Shown here: positions 26,001 to 34,937 of the stretch, in pieces
How positions within the stretch are numbered: position 1 is the first letter of the stretch
Layout: the number at the start of each line of letters is the position of its first letter
Assembly: GCF_020510685.1 (NCBI RefSeq)
Contig: NZ_CP075185.1
Location: forward strand, 3,224,001 to 3,288,000
Reading direction: 5' to 3'
DNA: 64,000 bases
Source of the DNA: Dechloromonas denitrificans
GTDB taxonomy: Bacteria > Pseudomonadota > Gammaproteobacteria > Burkholderiales > Rhodocyclaceae
Position numbers and translations under genes: made by a program
The notes under the pieces: generated by a model
Told to the model about the DNA's origin: nothing
Seen by the model: the letters and a program-made list of their open reading frames with translations, nothing else
Database searches by the model: none

Positions 26001-28141
26001 CCAAGTCATATGTTGCGGGCAACGCTTATCGCAACGGAGATACCTGTTACCGCGTCCATACCGACTATATTTCTGGCAGCACATTCGGCACGGTGGACAC
26101 CGACAAGACAGCCATCGTGAGCCACTCGCCAACCGCCTGTGCGACGGCCTGGGCAGCAACTACCGATTACTCCGTTGGCAACGTTTATTCCCGAGCGGGC
26201 GTTTGCTACTACGTGCTGAAGGCCTACACTTCGACGACCACTTTCAGCACAACGGACACGCAGAACACCAATTCAGCTTATGTCGCCGGGGCGCCTACCT
26301 CGCGAAACATCTACACGAAAGGCAGTAGCGGCCTGATCAGTTTCACCTGGAACAATCTGACCTTGGCGCAGCAAGCTTATTTCACCAAGCCGCATCTGAC
26401 GTATGTTGCAACAGCCCCTTCAACCGGTCTTTCACAGTTTTGCAGCCCAGCCGGTGGCAGCTGCCTGAGCAGCACGGCACAAGACAATACAACGGTCGCC
26501 ACAAACGGTGCGGCCGGTGAAGCCTTGGTGAACTACCTGCGGGGTGAGCGTACCAACGAAGGTACTTTCTTCAGAGAGCGCAAACATGTTCTCGGCGACA
26601 TCGTTTCCTCAGAAGCGCGCTATGTCAAAGCACCGCTGTTCAACTACACCGATGCCGGTTATAGCGATTTCAAGACTCTCAAGGCTTCACGCTCCGGCGC
26701 AGTCTATACCGCCAGTAACGATGGCATGTTGCACGCCTTCGATGCCGAATCCGGCAAGGAGCTCTGGGCTTATGTTCCGGAAATGGTCCTTCCTCAGCTC
26801 TATCGTCTCGCCGATAATAACTACAGCCAAAACCACAAGTATTTTGTCGATGGCACACCCGAGACAGGCGACGTTTGCCCGACCACCCCAACGACTTCGT
26901 GTTCCGGCAACCAGTGGAAAACCATTATCGTCGGTGGCTTGAACCGCGGCGGCAAGGGCTACTACGCGCTCGACATTACCGACCCGGCGAATCCTGCCAT
27001 GTTGTGGGAGTTTGCCGATGCCAGCATGGGTTACTCCTACGGCAACCCGCGCATTACCAAGCTGAGGACCGGACAATGGGTGGTCTTGTTGACCTCCGGA
27101 TACAACAATGCTGACGGGATTGGCCGCCTCTACGTACTTGATGCATACACCGGAAGCTTGATCAGAACCATCAGTACAAATACAGGCTCTGCAGCAACCC
27201 CAAGTGGTCTGGCCAAGATCAGCGCCCACTCCACTACGGCCGACACCAACAACACGACCTCCGCTGTTTATGGTGGCGATATGCTGGGTAACCTCTGGCG
27301 TTTTGATATCAATAACGATATGGGAGGGGTTGGTTATGACGCCCAACTTCTGACGACATTCCTTGATGCATCAGGCGTCAGCCAGCCAGTTACCGCCAAG
27401 CCGATAGTTAGTACGATCAACGGCAAACCGGTCGTTTTCATCGGAACCGGCAGCTACCTCGGCGTAAGCGATGTCACCAATACACAGTCGCAAACCATGT
27501 ACGCGGTCAAAGACAATCTTGGTGCAACAACTTACGGTAACCCGCGATTGACTGGCAGCAATTTCGTAGCCCAGACATTGGTGACGGGTACCTGTGCAAA
27601 TGAAGCATCCTGCACGACAGGTGAAAGCGTCAGGAAAATCTCCCCCGCTGCAAATGTCGATTGGACAACGAAAAATGGCTGGTACGTGGACTTCCTGACA
27701 GCGGGCGAACGGGCGAACACCGACCCGACTCTCGCTCTGGGCAGCCTCGTATTCACAACAAATACACCGAACAATGCGAGTGTCGAGCCCTGCGGGACAA
27801 CATCAAGCGATCAGTCGGCAAGCTGGCTTTACACCTTGGACTATCGCAGTGGTGGCCCCGTGAGCGGCTCCGGCGGGGTCGTCGGGATCAGTCTTGGTAA
27901 CGTGATTGCAACTCGCCCTGTCCTGATCCGCCTACCCGATGGAACAGTATTGGCCCTGATCCGAACCTCCGGCGGTGGCTCCACCGGTTCCGGCGGTACG
28001 GGTTCGGGCGGCACCGGCGTCACCGAGGGATACTTCCCGGGCGGCGGAGAAGGCGGCAGTACACTGGTCAAGAAGCCGCCGGTCAGCCTGACTGGAGGTA
28101 GCACTCGCCGGGTATCGTGGAAGGAGATCACCAACGATTGA
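23033..28141 (+). CDS. pilY1: PilY1/PilC type IV pilus tip adhesin
   Basis: A 1702-residue secreted protein with a signal peptide (about residues 1-26, ending GQAAQ). A von Willebrand A-like domain opens with FVLDDSGSM (DxSxS MIDAS motif, about residue 56). Residues about 567-602 are a Gln/Thr/Arg-rich stretch. Residues about 608-753 hold five Trp-Cys-Cys modules. Two carbohydrate-binding-like repeats follow at about 987-1080. The C-terminal PilY1 beta-propeller begins near AVYTASNDGMLHAFDAESG, and WRFDINND may be its calcium site. The end is Gly/Ser rich. PilY1 caps the pilus, helps extension and mediates attachment or mechanosensing. An AGGAG site precedes the ATG, and a strong terminator follows. 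Confidence 0.93.
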   Translation: MNIKLPFSKSSLLLACLALTLTGQAAQTDLSTVPLSTYFAPSSVDVKPNILFVLDDSGSMDWESMPDQATWYDSYNSQYRPNNYNSAVNSGMPPYMRYNSAFNGVAYNPAVRYQPPIMYDANGTLNTTSYPSMTGISTATGGDTSATSAAPNWKAVKVDGYGVQSTSTANLSNAAYTYVTIPGEYCDKPDLRTCTTASSTSTSYPYPATMRWCTTADLTSCRATWDSSNKFPRMPAPRISTITVAGNTSTSVTGITVDGLQIMSAATGAYSASSDIATRISTAINNCTNVKTGNCTTVGYIATVNGSVVTIYAPGSTSVAPIITPNPTNAMTFTATTFAQDNIPLANWRNTSASPNQSSSTIPGENLRHTITPYVTSYPYPGSASKAAGRTDCSGTTCSYAEEMTNYANWYAYYRTRMQLIKTAASRAFASIDTATDVANNVSRFRVGYMSLNNNTGTDFQNLDEFKTSHKNTWYTKLFAANPNSGTPLRQALAKAGRLYAGQYNGSTLNGVTVTDPLQFSCQQNFTILSTDGFWNGSAGFKLDGSTAIGNQDGAMAAPYNDGGIAETQQRTSSLQSRTETQRAEQGTLQTRTSQLQTRTSSNSGGSWSAWAGTSSCTPDNSGSNRRQCQTIGTTAWTDTATCSVTNPDASGNYTDCRYNWAAAAVTSTCEPSYVANNYTNATVYRNCAVTGTTWSNASSCTTTAWTAGGTRTACQYGSWSGWTTVTDCTAVDQSAGPDYTVATAKQCQTIATSGGNSNTLADVAAYYYNTDLRSPTASDGTGTCDGPIISPATTANNLCTNNVASNGRDVAATQHMTTFTLGLGAQGKMLFSPSYWTETYGDFFSVKTGTTADPSTGICSWMTSGNRCVWPTPSDDNPANIDDLWHAAVNGRGSYFSATDPSSLSSGLASTLATIVDTPRPGTSAAAASSNPNISAGDNYVFSSYYKSVDWYGELYRQRFDTTTQNLTSLIDWSAMALLDCATTQWIASKSYVAGNAYRNGDTCYRVHTDYISGSTFGTVDTDKTAIVSHSPTACATAWAATTDYSVGNVYSRAGVCYYVLKAYTSTTTFSTTDTQNTNSAYVAGAPTSRNIYTKGSSGLISFTWNNLTLAQQAYFTKPHLTYVATAPSTGLSQFCSPAGGSCLSSTAQDNTTVATNGAAGEALVNYLRGERTNEGTFFRERKHVLGDIVSSEARYVKAPLFNYTDAGYSDFKTLKASRSGAVYTASNDGMLHAFDAESGKELWAYVPEMVLPQLYRLADNNYSQNHKYFVDGTPETGDVCPTTPTTSCSGNQWKTIIVGGLNRGGKGYYALDITDPANPAMLWEFADASMGYSYGNPRITKLRTGQWVVLLTSGYNNADGIGRLYVLDAYTGSLIRTISTNTGSAATPSGLAKISAHSTTADTNNTTSAVYGGDMLGNLWRFDINNDMGGVGYDAQLLTTFLDASGVSQPVTAKPIVSTINGKPVVFIGTGSYLGVSDVTNTQSQTMYAVKDNLGATTYGNPRLTGSNFVAQTLVTGTCANEASCTTGESVRKISPAANVDWTTKNGWYVDFLTAGERANTDPTLALGSLVFTTNTPNNASVEPCGTTSSDQSASWLYTLDYRSGGPVSGSGGVVGISLGNVIATRPVLIRLPDGTVLALIRTSGGGSTGSGGTGSGGTGVTEGYFPGGGEGGSTLVKKPPVSLTGGSTRRVSWKEITND
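24854..25290 (+). repeat. five Trp-Cys-Cys modules inside PilY1
   Basis: The coding sequence shows five successive units that begin with Trp (WSAWAGTSSC, WTDTATC, WAAAAVTSTC, WSNASSC, WSGWTTVTDC) and each contain exactly two cysteines, ten in all. Units 1 and 5 contain the WSxW signature of thrombospondin type 1 repeats. The units vary from about 23 to 34 residues. They lie between the von Willebrand A-like region and the propeller. Confidence 0.7.
25991..26271 (+). repeat. two tandem CBM5/12-like modules inside PilY1
   Basis: Two copies share the pattern W-x(5)-Y-x-x-G-N-x-Y-x(5)-C-Y: WIASKSYVAGNAYRNGDTCY, and WAATTDYSVGNVYSRAGVCY. Each is followed by a second aromatic and Thr-rich part. 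This resembles the small chitin- and polysaccharide-binding modules of the CBM5/12 type. The assignment is by pattern only. Confidence 0.55.
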
Positions 28142-28165
28142 GGCATTACTCAACGGCAAATCAAC

Positions 28166-28197
28166 AAAAAGGCCAGCTTAAAATGCTGGCCTTTTTT
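28166..28197. terminator. terminator after pilY1
   Basis: AAAAAGGCCAGC, a 7-base loop, then GCTGGCCTTTTTT. It is a strong stem with an A run on one side and a T run on the other, lying between the convergent pilY1 and ispH genes. Confidence 0.92.
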
Positions 28198-28249
28198 CTA
28201 TCATGTATGTCGGTAGACTCATACAACCCGACCACTTCCTTAACCAGCC

Positions 28250-29173
28250 TTAACTGAGCAACTCCCGCGGCAAAGGAAAGGAAACACCCTCTACGACACC
28301 ATCCGCCTGCACGACCGTCGCATCTGCCAGGTTCTTGATTCGCTCCAGCACGCGTGAAACAAGAACATCAGGTGCTGAAGCACCGGCTGTAACACCGACC
28401 CGGGTCTTTCCATCAAACCAAGCCACATCGATTTCGTCAGGACCATCGATTAGATATGCATCAACCCCCCGCGCAATGGCCACTTCTTTCAAGCGACGGG
28501 AGTTAGAACTATTCGGGCTACCAACAACCAGCACCAAATCACACTGTTCAGTTAGTGCTTTAACAGCATCTTGCCGGTTCTGTGTGGCATAGCAAATATC
28601 GTCTTTTTTCGGCCCCTGAATCTCAGGAAAGCGGTGCCTCAGAGCATCAATGACCTTTGAAGCGTCATCAACCGACAGCGTGGTCTGGGTTACAAAGGAA
28701 AGCTGCTCCGGCGACTTCACTTGCAATTTCTCAACATCGTCAGCAGTCTCGACGAGATACATCCCATCCCTGCTCTGCCCCATCGTTCCTTCAACTTCCG
28801 GATGCCCCTTGTGGCCGATCATCACCACTTCAAGGGTCTGATTGCGCATTTTACCGACCTCGACGTGCACCTTGGTGACCAGTGGGCAAGTAGCGTCAAA
28901 GACCTTCAGACCGCGCTCTTCGGCTTCTTCACGGATCGCCCTGGAAACGCCGTGGGCGCTGAATATTACTGTGCTGCCGGGCGGTACCTCGCTCAACTCC
29001 TCGATAAAAACCGCCCCTTTGGCGCGCAGGTCGTCGCAGACGAACTTGTTGTGCACGACTTCGTGACGAACATAGATCGGCGCACCGAATTTCTCCAGGG
29101 CGCGCTCGACGATGGCGATGGCGCGTTCGACGCCGGCACAGAAGCCGCGGGGGTTGGCGAGGATGACTTGCAT
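28250..29173 (-). CDS. ispH: 4-hydroxy-3-methylbut-2-enyl diphosphate reductase
   Basis: A 307-residue iron-sulfur enzyme, last step of the MEP isoprenoid pathway, giving IPP and DMAPP. The three cluster cysteines lie in NPRGFCAGV (Cys12), [11 protein letters not shown] (about 95) and the segment with [10 protein letters not shown] (about 195). [12 protein letters not shown] and TAGASAP are also family marks. It overlaps nothing: its ATG directly adjoins the stop of fkpB. It is the last gene of the ribF-ileS-lspA-fkpB-ispH operon. Confidence 0.96.
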   Translation of the reverse strand: MQVILANPRGFCAGVERAIAIVERALEKFGAPIYVRHEVVHNKFVCDDLRAKGAVFIEELSEVPPGSTVIFSAHGVSRAIREEAEERGLKVFDATCPLVTKVHVEVGKMRNQTLEVVMIGHKGHPEVEGTMGQSRDGMYLVETADDVEKLQVKSPEQLSFVTQTTLSVDDASKVIDALRHRFPEIQGPKKDDICYATQNRQDAVKALTEQCDLVLVVGSPNSSNSRRLKEVAIARGVDAYLIDGPDEIDVAWFDGKTRVGVTAGASAPDVLVSRVLERIKNLADATVVQADGVVEGVSFPLPRELLS

Positions 29174-29602
29174 TTACATGATTCCGATGATTTCCACCTC
29201 GAAGCGGATCGTTTTTCCGGCCATCGGGTGGTTGAAGTCGAACAGGGCATGCGTCGCATCCAGCTCGCGCAGGAAGCCCGCAAACGTGCCGCCGTTAGGG
29301 GCGGTGAATTCGACGACGGAATTCTCTTTGAGTTCCATCTCGGCCGGCAGGCCGCTGCGGGCGATGCGTTCGACCAGGCGCGGATTGTGCTGACCGAAGG
29401 CCTCGTTCGGCTCGAGCTGGAAAATAAAACGCTCGTGCGATGGCAGGCCGATCAGCACCGATTCGAGATTCTCGGCCAGTTGGCCGCTGCCCATCTGCAG
29501 CGTCGCCGGGCTCATGTCGAAAGTGGACAGGAACTCATCGCCATCCAGCGTCGAAATCCGGTAGTGCAGCGTCAGATAGCTGTCGGAACGAACGGTCGTC
29601 AT
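29174..29602 (-). CDS. fkpB: FKBP-type peptidyl-prolyl isomerase (SlpA/FkpB)
   Basis: A 142-residue cytoplasmic prolyl isomerase of the SlyD/SlpA class, with a split FKBP domain (LTLHYRISTLDGDEFLSTFD, then the insert-in-flap region and FNHPMAGKTIRFEVEI at the end). It is predicted to help protein folding. Gene order lspA-fkpB-ispH matches that of many Proteobacteria. Its ATG overlaps the lspA stop by 4 bases. Confidence 0.9.
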   Translation of the reverse strand: MTTVRSDSYLTLHYRISTLDGDEFLSTFDMSPATLQMGSGQLAENLESVLIGLPSHERFIFQLEPNEAFGQHNPRLVERIARSGLPAEMELKENSVVEFTAPNGGTFAGFLRELDATHALFDFNHPMAGKTIRFEVEIIGIM

Positions 29603-30087
29603 GTGTTTTTCTCCTCGGTTTTCTTGCCCGCGGCAGTCAGTTGCTCAAAAACGAGCAAAACTGCACCGACGGTGATCGCCGAATCCGCGATATTGAAGGC
29701 TGGCCAGTAATAGCCGGCGGCGTGCCATTGGATGAAATCGACGACCGCCCCGAAGCGCACACGGTCGATCACATTGCCGAGCGCCCCGCCCATGACCAGC
29801 GCCAAAGCCAGCGACAGCAACTTTTGCTGCGGATGCTGGCGCAACATGACGGCGATCCAGCCGGAAATGCCAAGCGCCAGCGCGGTAAAAAACCAGCGCT
29901 GCCACCCCGCCTGGTCGGCCAGGAAGCTGAAGGCGGCACCGGGGTTGTAGGTCAGCACCCAGTTCCAGAAAGGTGCGACGTAAATCGTTTCGCCGAAATG
30001 GATATTTTCCAGAACCAGCCACTTGCTGAGCTGGTCGAGAATGACGACAAGCCCGGCCAGGGCATACCAGCGCTTCGCATCAGGCAC
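29599..30087 (-). CDS. lspA: lipoprotein signal peptidase (signal peptidase II)
   Basis: A 162-residue inner-membrane aspartic protease with four helices that removes signal peptides from prolipoproteins. The catalytic aspartates are in [16 protein letters not shown] and [12 protein letters not shown] choose the GTG start giving [12 protein letters not shown]; it has a GAGG ribosome site nine bases upstream and lies inside the last codons of ileS, overlapping them by 8 bases. An earlier ATG would add an unlikely N-terminal extension inside ileS. Confidence 0.92.
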   Translation of the reverse strand: MPDAKRWYALAGLVVILDQLSKWLVLENIHFGETIYVAPFWNWVLTYNPGAAFSFLADQAGWQRWFFTALALGISGWIAVMLRQHPQQKLLSLALALVMGGALGNVIDRVRFGAVVDFIQWHAAGYYWPAFNIADSAITVGAVLLVFEQLTAAGKKTEEKNT

Positions 30088-32878
30088 GGTCACGAACCTC
30101 GCCAGCCCCGTAAAGGTTGCTGATGCAGCGGCCACACAGGGTTGGATGTTCGGTACTGGCACCGACATCCTCGCGGACATGCCAGCAGCGTTCGCACTTG
30201 CCATGTTCGAGCGGCGTCGCGATAACTTGCTCGGCCTCGGCCTTGACGACCGCGGTGGATGAGCAAATAAGGACGAATTTCAGGTCGTCGCCAAGCGCCG
30301 CCAAGGCAGCGTATTTCTCGCCGGCGCAATGGATTTCCACCGCCGCCTGCAGCGCCGAACCGATCTTGCCGGCTTCGCGCTGGGCTTCCAGCGCCTTGGT
30401 GACTTCAGCCCGGGCCGTGCGGACCAGCGCCCACTTGGCCAGCAGTTCGCCCTCGCCTTCCGGCTTCGGCAGGTCGTGCCAGAGTTGGAACATCACGGAA
30501 TCGTCAGCCTGACTGCCCAGCACCTGCCAGACTTCTTCGGCGGTAAATGAGGTGATCGGCGCCAGCAGGCGGACGAAGCTCTGCGTGATGTGCCACAACG
30601 CCGACTGTGCCGAGCGGCGGGCCTTCGATTTCGGTGCCGTGGTGTACAGGCGGTCCTTCAGGATATCGAGGTAGAAGCCGCCGAGGTCTTCGGAGCAGAA
30701 GGTCTGCAGCGCCTGGACCACGCGGTGGAATTCGTAGCGATCGTAGTCGCCTCGGCAAGAGTCCTGCAGTTGCCGCGTCAGAGCCAGTGTATAGCGGTCG
30801 ATTTCCAGCCATTCCTCGACCGGCAGCATGTCTGCCGTGGCGTCGAAGTCGGAAACGTTGGCGAGCAGGAAACGCAGCGTATTGCGGATACGCCGATAAC
30901 CTTCGACGACGCGCTTGAGGATTTCGTCGGAAATCGTCAGTTCACCGGAGTAGTCGGTCGACGCGGTCCACAGGCGCAGGATGTCGGCGCCCATCTTGTC
31001 GGAAACCTGCTGCGGCGCGATGACGTTGCCCTTCGACTTCGACATCTTGTGGCCCTTGCCATCGACCACGAAGCCATGGGTGAGCAGTGCCTTGTACGGC
31101 GCCCGACCATCGATGGCGCAGCCGGAAAGCAGTGAGGACTGGAACCAGCCGCGATGCTGGTCGGAGCCTTCAAGATAAAGATCGGCCGGATAGGCCAACT
31201 GGGCGGCATGCGAACCGCGCAGCACGTGCCAGTGAGTCGTACCGGAATCGAACCAGACGTCGAGCGTGTCTTTCATCTTGATGTACTGGTCGGCCTCGGC
31301 ACCGAGCAGTTCGGCGGCATCCAGACTGAACCAGGCTTCGATGCCGGCTTTTTCAACCCGCAGGGCGACCTGTTCGATCAGTTCGGCCGTGCGCGGATGC
31401 GGCTGCGCCGTCTCTTTGTGCAGGAAGAAGGGAATCGGCACGCCCCAGTTGCGCTGGCGGGAAACACACCAGTCCGGCCGGGTGCGCATCATCGCCTCGA
31501 GGCGGGCGCGGCCCCAGGCCGGGAAGAACTGGGTTTCATCGACGGCACGCTCGGCAATCCAGCGCAGCGTCGAGGCGTTTTCGTCCTTCTTGTGTTCCAT
31601 GCCGATGAACCACTGCGTCGTCGCCCGGAAGATGATCGGCGTCTTGTGGCGCCAGCAATGCGGGTAGCTGTGCTGGATTCGCTCGCTCTTGAGCAGCCGG
31701 CCGGCGGATTCGAGTTCCTGCAGGACCAGCGGATTGGCTTCCCAGACCGTCTTGCCGGCCAGTTCGCCAACCGATAGCGCTGGCGTATTGCCAAGGAAGC
31801 GGCCATCGTTGCCGACCGGATTATTCACCGGCAAACCGTATTTCTTGCCGATGGTGAAGTCGTCCGCCCCGTGTGCCGGCGCGGTGTGCACCAGGCCGGT
31901 ACCGGCTTCGGTGGTGACGTGGGTGCCGCAGATGATGGCAACGTCCCGATTCTGGAACGGGTGCTTCAATAGAATCTGATCGAGCTGGTCGCCGCTACAG
32001 GAGCCGATGACCGTGCCGTTCAGGTCATAACGCTTGAGACAGGCTTCGGCCAGTTCGCGAACCAGGATCAGCGCGCCCTTCTCCGTCTCGACCAGATCAT
32101 AGGTCAGTTCCGGATGGACGCTGACCGCTTCGTTGGCCGGCAGCGTCCACGGCGTTGTCGTCCAGATCACCGCAAAAGCCGGGCCGCGCAGATGAGACAG
32201 GCCAAAGGCGGCGGCCAGCTTGTCGGCATGGTTGTCATGCACGGCAAACGCCACATCGATGGCCGGCGAATTCTTGTCCTCGTACTCGACCTCGGCTTCG
32301 GCCAGCGCCGAACCGCAATCCAGACACCAGTTGACCGGCTTCAAGCCCTGATACAGGTAGCCCTGTTCGAGGATCTTGCCGAGCGCCCGCATTTCATCGG
32401 CTTCGGCCTTGAAATTCATGGTCAGGTAGGGATTGTTCCATTCACCCAGCACACCGAGGCGGATGAAATCCTTCTTCTGGCGTTCGACCTGTTCTGCCGC
32501 GTAGGCACGGCTCAGTTCGCGCACCTGGTCGGCGGGAATGTTCTTGCCGTGCAGTTTTTCAATCTGATGCTCGATCGGCAAGCCGTGGCAATCCCAGCCC
32601 GGCACATAGGGCGCATCGAAACCGGAGAGGGTTTTCGAGCGGACGATGATGTCCTTGAGAATCTTGTTGACCGCATGACCGATGTGGATATCGCCATTGG
32701 CGTAAGGCGGGCCGTCATGCAGGACAAAACGCGGACGGCCGGCACAAACTTCGCGGATGCGCTCGTAGAGCTTGTTCTGCTGCCACTGGCCGACCCATTG
32801 CGGCTCACGCTTGGGCAGATCGCCGCGCATCGGAAAAGCGGTATCCGGCAGGTTCAGGGTGTCTTTGTAATCAGCCAT
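30080..32878 (-). CDS. ileS: isoleucyl-tRNA synthetase
   Basis: A 932-residue class I synthetase that charges tRNA-Ile. The HIGH motif is in [20 protein letters not shown] near residue 60, the editing domain includes [12 protein letters not shown], and [10 protein letters not shown] is the second ATP motif. The C-terminus carries the zinc-ribbon cysteines ([10 protein letters not shown], then LCGRCISNL). The full length is normal. It follows ribF after 9 bases and is translationally coupled to lspA. Confidence 0.97.
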   Translation of the reverse strand: MADYKDTLNLPDTAFPMRGDLPKREPQWVGQWQQNKLYERIREVCAGRPRFVLHDGPPYANGDIHIGHAVNKILKDIIVRSKTLSGFDAPYVPGWDCHGLPIEHQIEKLHGKNIPADQVRELSRAYAAEQVERQKKDFIRLGVLGEWNNPYLTMNFKAEADEMRALGKILEQGYLYQGLKPVNWCLDCGSALAEAEVEYEDKNSPAIDVAFAVHDNHADKLAAAFGLSHLRGPAFAVIWTTTPWTLPANEAVSVHPELTYDLVETEKGALILVRELAEACLKRYDLNGTVIGSCSGDQLDQILLKHPFQNRDVAIICGTHVTTEAGTGLVHTAPAHGADDFTIGKKYGLPVNNPVGNDGRFLGNTPALSVGELAGKTVWEANPLVLQELESAGRLLKSERIQHSYPHCWRHKTPIIFRATTQWFIGMEHKKDENASTLRWIAERAVDETQFFPAWGRARLEAMMRTRPDWCVSRQRNWGVPIPFFLHKETAQPHPRTAELIEQVALRVEKAGIEAWFSLDAAELLGAEADQYIKMKDTLDVWFDSGTTHWHVLRGSHAAQLAYPADLYLEGSDQHRGWFQSSLLSGCAIDGRAPYKALLTHGFVVDGKGHKMSKSKGNVIAPQQVSDKMGADILRLWTASTDYSGELTISDEILKRVVEGYRRIRNTLRFLLANVSDFDATADMLPVEEWLEIDRYTLALTRQLQDSCRGDYDRYEFHRVVQALQTFCSEDLGGFYLDILKDRLYTTAPKSKARRSAQSALWHITQSFVRLLAPITSFTAEEVWQVLGSQADDSVMFQLWHDLPKPEGEGELLAKWALVRTARAEVTKALEAQREAGKIGSALQAAVEIHCAGEKYAALAALGDDLKFVLICSSTAVVKAEAEQVIATPLEHGKCERCWHVREDVGASTEHPTLCGRCISNLYGAGEVRDRA

Positions 32879-32887
32879 TTTGCGTGC

Positions 32888-33808
32888 TCACAGCGAGAAG
32901 TAGGCCCGGGCAGCCGCGGCATCAGCCGCGATCTGCGCCTTGAGGGCATCGAAATTGGGAAAGCGTTGCTCGTCCCGCAGTTTATTGACGAAACGAACGG
33001 AAATGTGCGCGCCATAAATGTCGCGGTCGAAATCGAATAAATGGACTTCCAGCAGCGGCCGGGTACCGCCGACCGTCGGCCGGATACCAAGATTGGCCAC
33101 ACCGGGCAGCGGCCCGTCGCCGAGACCGCTCACTTCCACCGCGAAAACGCCGGCCATCGGCAACGGATTATGCTTGATGCGGATATTGGCCGTGGCAAAG
33201 CCCAGCTGACGCCCGATCTTGTCGCCATGCGCGACCTGACCGTCGATGATGTAAGGCCGGCCAAGGAGGCGCGCCGCATGCGCCATGTCACCGATCGCCA
33301 AAGCCCGCCGCACCCCGGAACTGGAAACGCGTTCGCCATCCAGCGTCACGCTCTGCATCGCTTCGACGGTGAAACCGAAGCGCTGCCCGGCCGCCTGCAA
33401 CAATGCGAAATTCCCGGTCCGGCCGCGACCGAAACAGAAATCGTCGCCGATGATCAGATGTTTGACCTGCAAGCCGCGAACCAGCACCTGTTCGATGAAC
33501 TGATCGGCCGTCAGCGCCGCGAAAGCTGCATTGAAGCGGCACACCATGCTCTGGCTGACGCCCAGGTCGGCCAGCAACTCCAGCTTTTCACGCAGCGTGG
33601 TCAGACGCGCCGGGGCAGACTCAGGGGCAAAGAACTCGCGCGGATGTGGTTCGAAGGTCAGCACGGTCGGTGCCAACTCGAGTCGCTTGGCTGAATTCAC
33701 CAGTTGCCGGAGAAGGACGGCATGCCCGAGGTGAACGCCATCGAAATTACCAATGGCAAGCACAACTGGAGCAGGGACGGGACGCGAATGACCGCGAAAT
33801 ACGCGCAT
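32888..33808 (-). CDS. ribF: bifunctional riboflavin kinase / FAD synthetase
   Basis: A 306-residue enzyme converting riboflavin to FMN and then FAD. The N-terminal FAD synthetase domain begins VLAIGNFDGVHLGHAVLL; the C-terminal kinase domain starts about residue 185, with GRQLGFATANI and GVANLGIRPTVGG. It leads the operon through ileS, lspA, fkpB and ispH. A TATAAT box lies 27 bases upstream of the ATG on the same strand. Confidence 0.95.
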   Translation of the reverse strand: MRVFRGHSRPVPAPVVLAIGNFDGVHLGHAVLLRQLVNSAKRLELAPTVLTFEPHPREFFAPESAPARLTTLREKLELLADLGVSQSMVCRFNAAFAALTADQFIEQVLVRGLQVKHLIIGDDFCFGRGRTGNFALLQAAGQRFGFTVEAMQSVTLDGERVSSSGVRRALAIGDMAHAARLLGRPYIIDGQVAHGDKIGRQLGFATANIRIKHNPLPMAGVFAVEVSGLGDGPLPGVANLGIRPTVGGTRPLLEVHLFDFDRDIYGAHISVRFVNKLRDEQRFPNFDALKAQIAADAAAARAYFSL

Positions 33809-33834
33809 GAGCTAGGTGTCGGGAAAAACGTTGA

Positions 33835-33840
33835 ATTATA
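33835..33840 (-). promoter_or_regulatory. -10 box of the ribF-ileS-lspA-fkpB-ispH operon
   Basis: The minus strand reads TATAAT here, 26 bases before the ribF ATG. No good -35 hexamer sits at the right distance, so an activator or an extended contact may be needed. The 371 bases from 33809 to 34179 hold this box, the small RNA candidate and nothing else I can support. Confidence 0.5.
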
Positions 33841-33906
33841 ACGGCCGAAGGCACTTACCGGAGCGGTGATGTTGGGATTGGCGGCTCCGGGCCGACATTG
33901 CTTCGC

Positions 33907-33912
33907 TATAAT
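33907..33912 (+). promoter_or_regulatory. -10 box of the small RNA candidate
   Basis: A perfect TATAAT that would start a plus-strand transcript near 33919. The -35 region is poor: TTGGCG at 33879-33884 is 22 bases away. The box lies divergent from the ribF promoter. Confidence 0.45.
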
Positions 33913-33918
33913 CGTTTT

Positions 33919-34117
33919 CCCCTTGACTCCCCCTCGACTCCGCTCCCGATGCTTGCACTGCTCAGCCACGCCTTGAAAATATCCGCACATCGAGACGTCA
34001 AGGCAATCAACTCGACAAGATATTGTTGCACCGCAGCAATATCGGGCGTACAGTGGATCTGTCTCCTCCAATCCTTCTGGAATGGAATTAAGCCCGCCGC
34101 CGTGCGGGCTCTTTTTT
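33919..34117 (+). ncRNA. candidate small RNA of about 200 nt
   Basis: Between ribF and the secreted protease gene lies a region with no credible open frame but with RNA gene marks. A perfect TATAAT is just upstream. An 11-bp hairpin stands at 34019-34043 (GATATTGTTGC, loop ACC, GCAGCAATATC, one G-T pair). A second pairing joins CCTTGAC (33921) with GTCAAGG (33997). A single-stranded-looking CTCCTCC at about 34065 resembles an anti-Shine-Dalgarno loop. A terminator follows at 34091-34117. The 5' part is C rich. I cannot match it to 6S, SRP, tmRNA or RNase P RNA. A long leader of the next gene is unlikely because of the terminator. Confidence 0.5.
34091..34117 (+). terminator. terminator of the small RNA candidate
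   Basis: AGCCCGC, a 6-base loop, GCGGGCT, then CTTTTTT on the plus strand: a canonical rho-independent terminator with no protein gene upstream on this strand. Confidence 0.88.
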
Positions 34118-34179
34118 GCCCGAGGCCAGGCACGCGAACAAGGCCGCTGTCCGCGCATCCTGATTGATCCTACCTCCCG

Positions 34180-34836
34180 ATGCGCGCCCTTGCCCTGCTC
34201 CTTCTCGTCTTCCCATGCTTTCCGGCCTGGGCGGATGAATGCGACCAGCTACCGCTACCGGCGGTAACGGTCAAACGGCTGGAGGAGCCATTCACTCTCA
34301 GCACCAAGTACAGCTACAAGGCGCTGACAAATCTGGCGACAACCTTGACGCGGCAGGGCAATCAGGTTCTCGGACTGACCCGCGGCAACGCGATTGTCAG
34401 GTTTGCGATCGATACCCCGTCCCACATCGACCGAACCGGGCGATGGGAGTGCGCCAGCCCGCAACTCACCATGACCTTCGGTTTCATGCCAATGACCGTT
34501 CATGTCGCCAAGGAGTTTCCCGCCGGCAGCTGCGCCTACCGGGAAATTTACGACCACGAAATGCGCCACGTGCAAACCAATCAGGCGCATATCGCCGCGA
34601 TCGAGAAAGAACTGACCGAGGCCTTGTCCCGCCGGTTCGCCACGGGCGCCCCCTGGCGCGGCCCGGCGGGCCAGACCAGGGACTATCTGCAGCGGGAACT
34701 GGATGAGCGCTGGATGCCCTATATCAAGCGGGCAATCGGCCGTGTCGAACTGGCCCAGGCGCTAATCGACACGCCCGAGGAATACGCCCGGGTTGCGGCA
34801 AGCTGCGACGGCGAGATCAGCAAGCGAACGCGCTGA
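34180..34836 (+). CDS. secreted zincin-like protein (DUF922-like)
   Basis: A 218-residue exported protein: signal peptide MRALALLLLVFPCFPAWADE, then a mature domain with the metalloprotease motif HEMRHVQTN (HExxH) near residue 127. The mature part resembles the DUF922 group of predicted secreted zinc-dependent proteases, from memory. Five cysteines (EC, EC, SC, SC pattern) suggest disulfides in the periplasm. Substrate and role are unknown. It starts 62 bases after the small RNA terminator and needs its own promoter, which I cannot identify. Confidence 0.75.
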   Translation: MRALALLLLVFPCFPAWADECDQLPLPAVTVKRLEEPFTLSTKYSYKALTNLATTLTRQGNQVLGLTRGNAIVRFAIDTPSHIDRTGRWECASPQLTMTFGFMPMTVHVAKEFPAGSCAYREIYDHEMRHVQTNQAHIAAIEKELTEALSRRFATGAPWRGPAGQTRDYLQRELDERWMPYIKRAIGRVELAQALIDTPEEYARVAASCDGEISKRTR

Positions 34837-34937
34837 GTCTGCCTACGCCTCGGAAAGCGGTTTGCCAGCTGAACAGATCGTTAATCGTCCGACCTGATGC
34901 GGCAATACTGCGCAACAACCCGGTCTAGACGCGCAGG

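Noticed and set aside
33919..34117. 6S RNA, SRP RNA, tmRNA or RNase P RNA
   Set aside because: The long terminal stem and central bubble of 6S, the GGAAGCAGCC-type SRP core and the tmRNA/RNase P cores are not visible; the RNA is left unnamed.
33898..34167. An 89-codon frame in the ribF-protease gap
   Set aside because: It starts within the -10 region of the small RNA candidate, runs through its terminator and looks unlike a protein.
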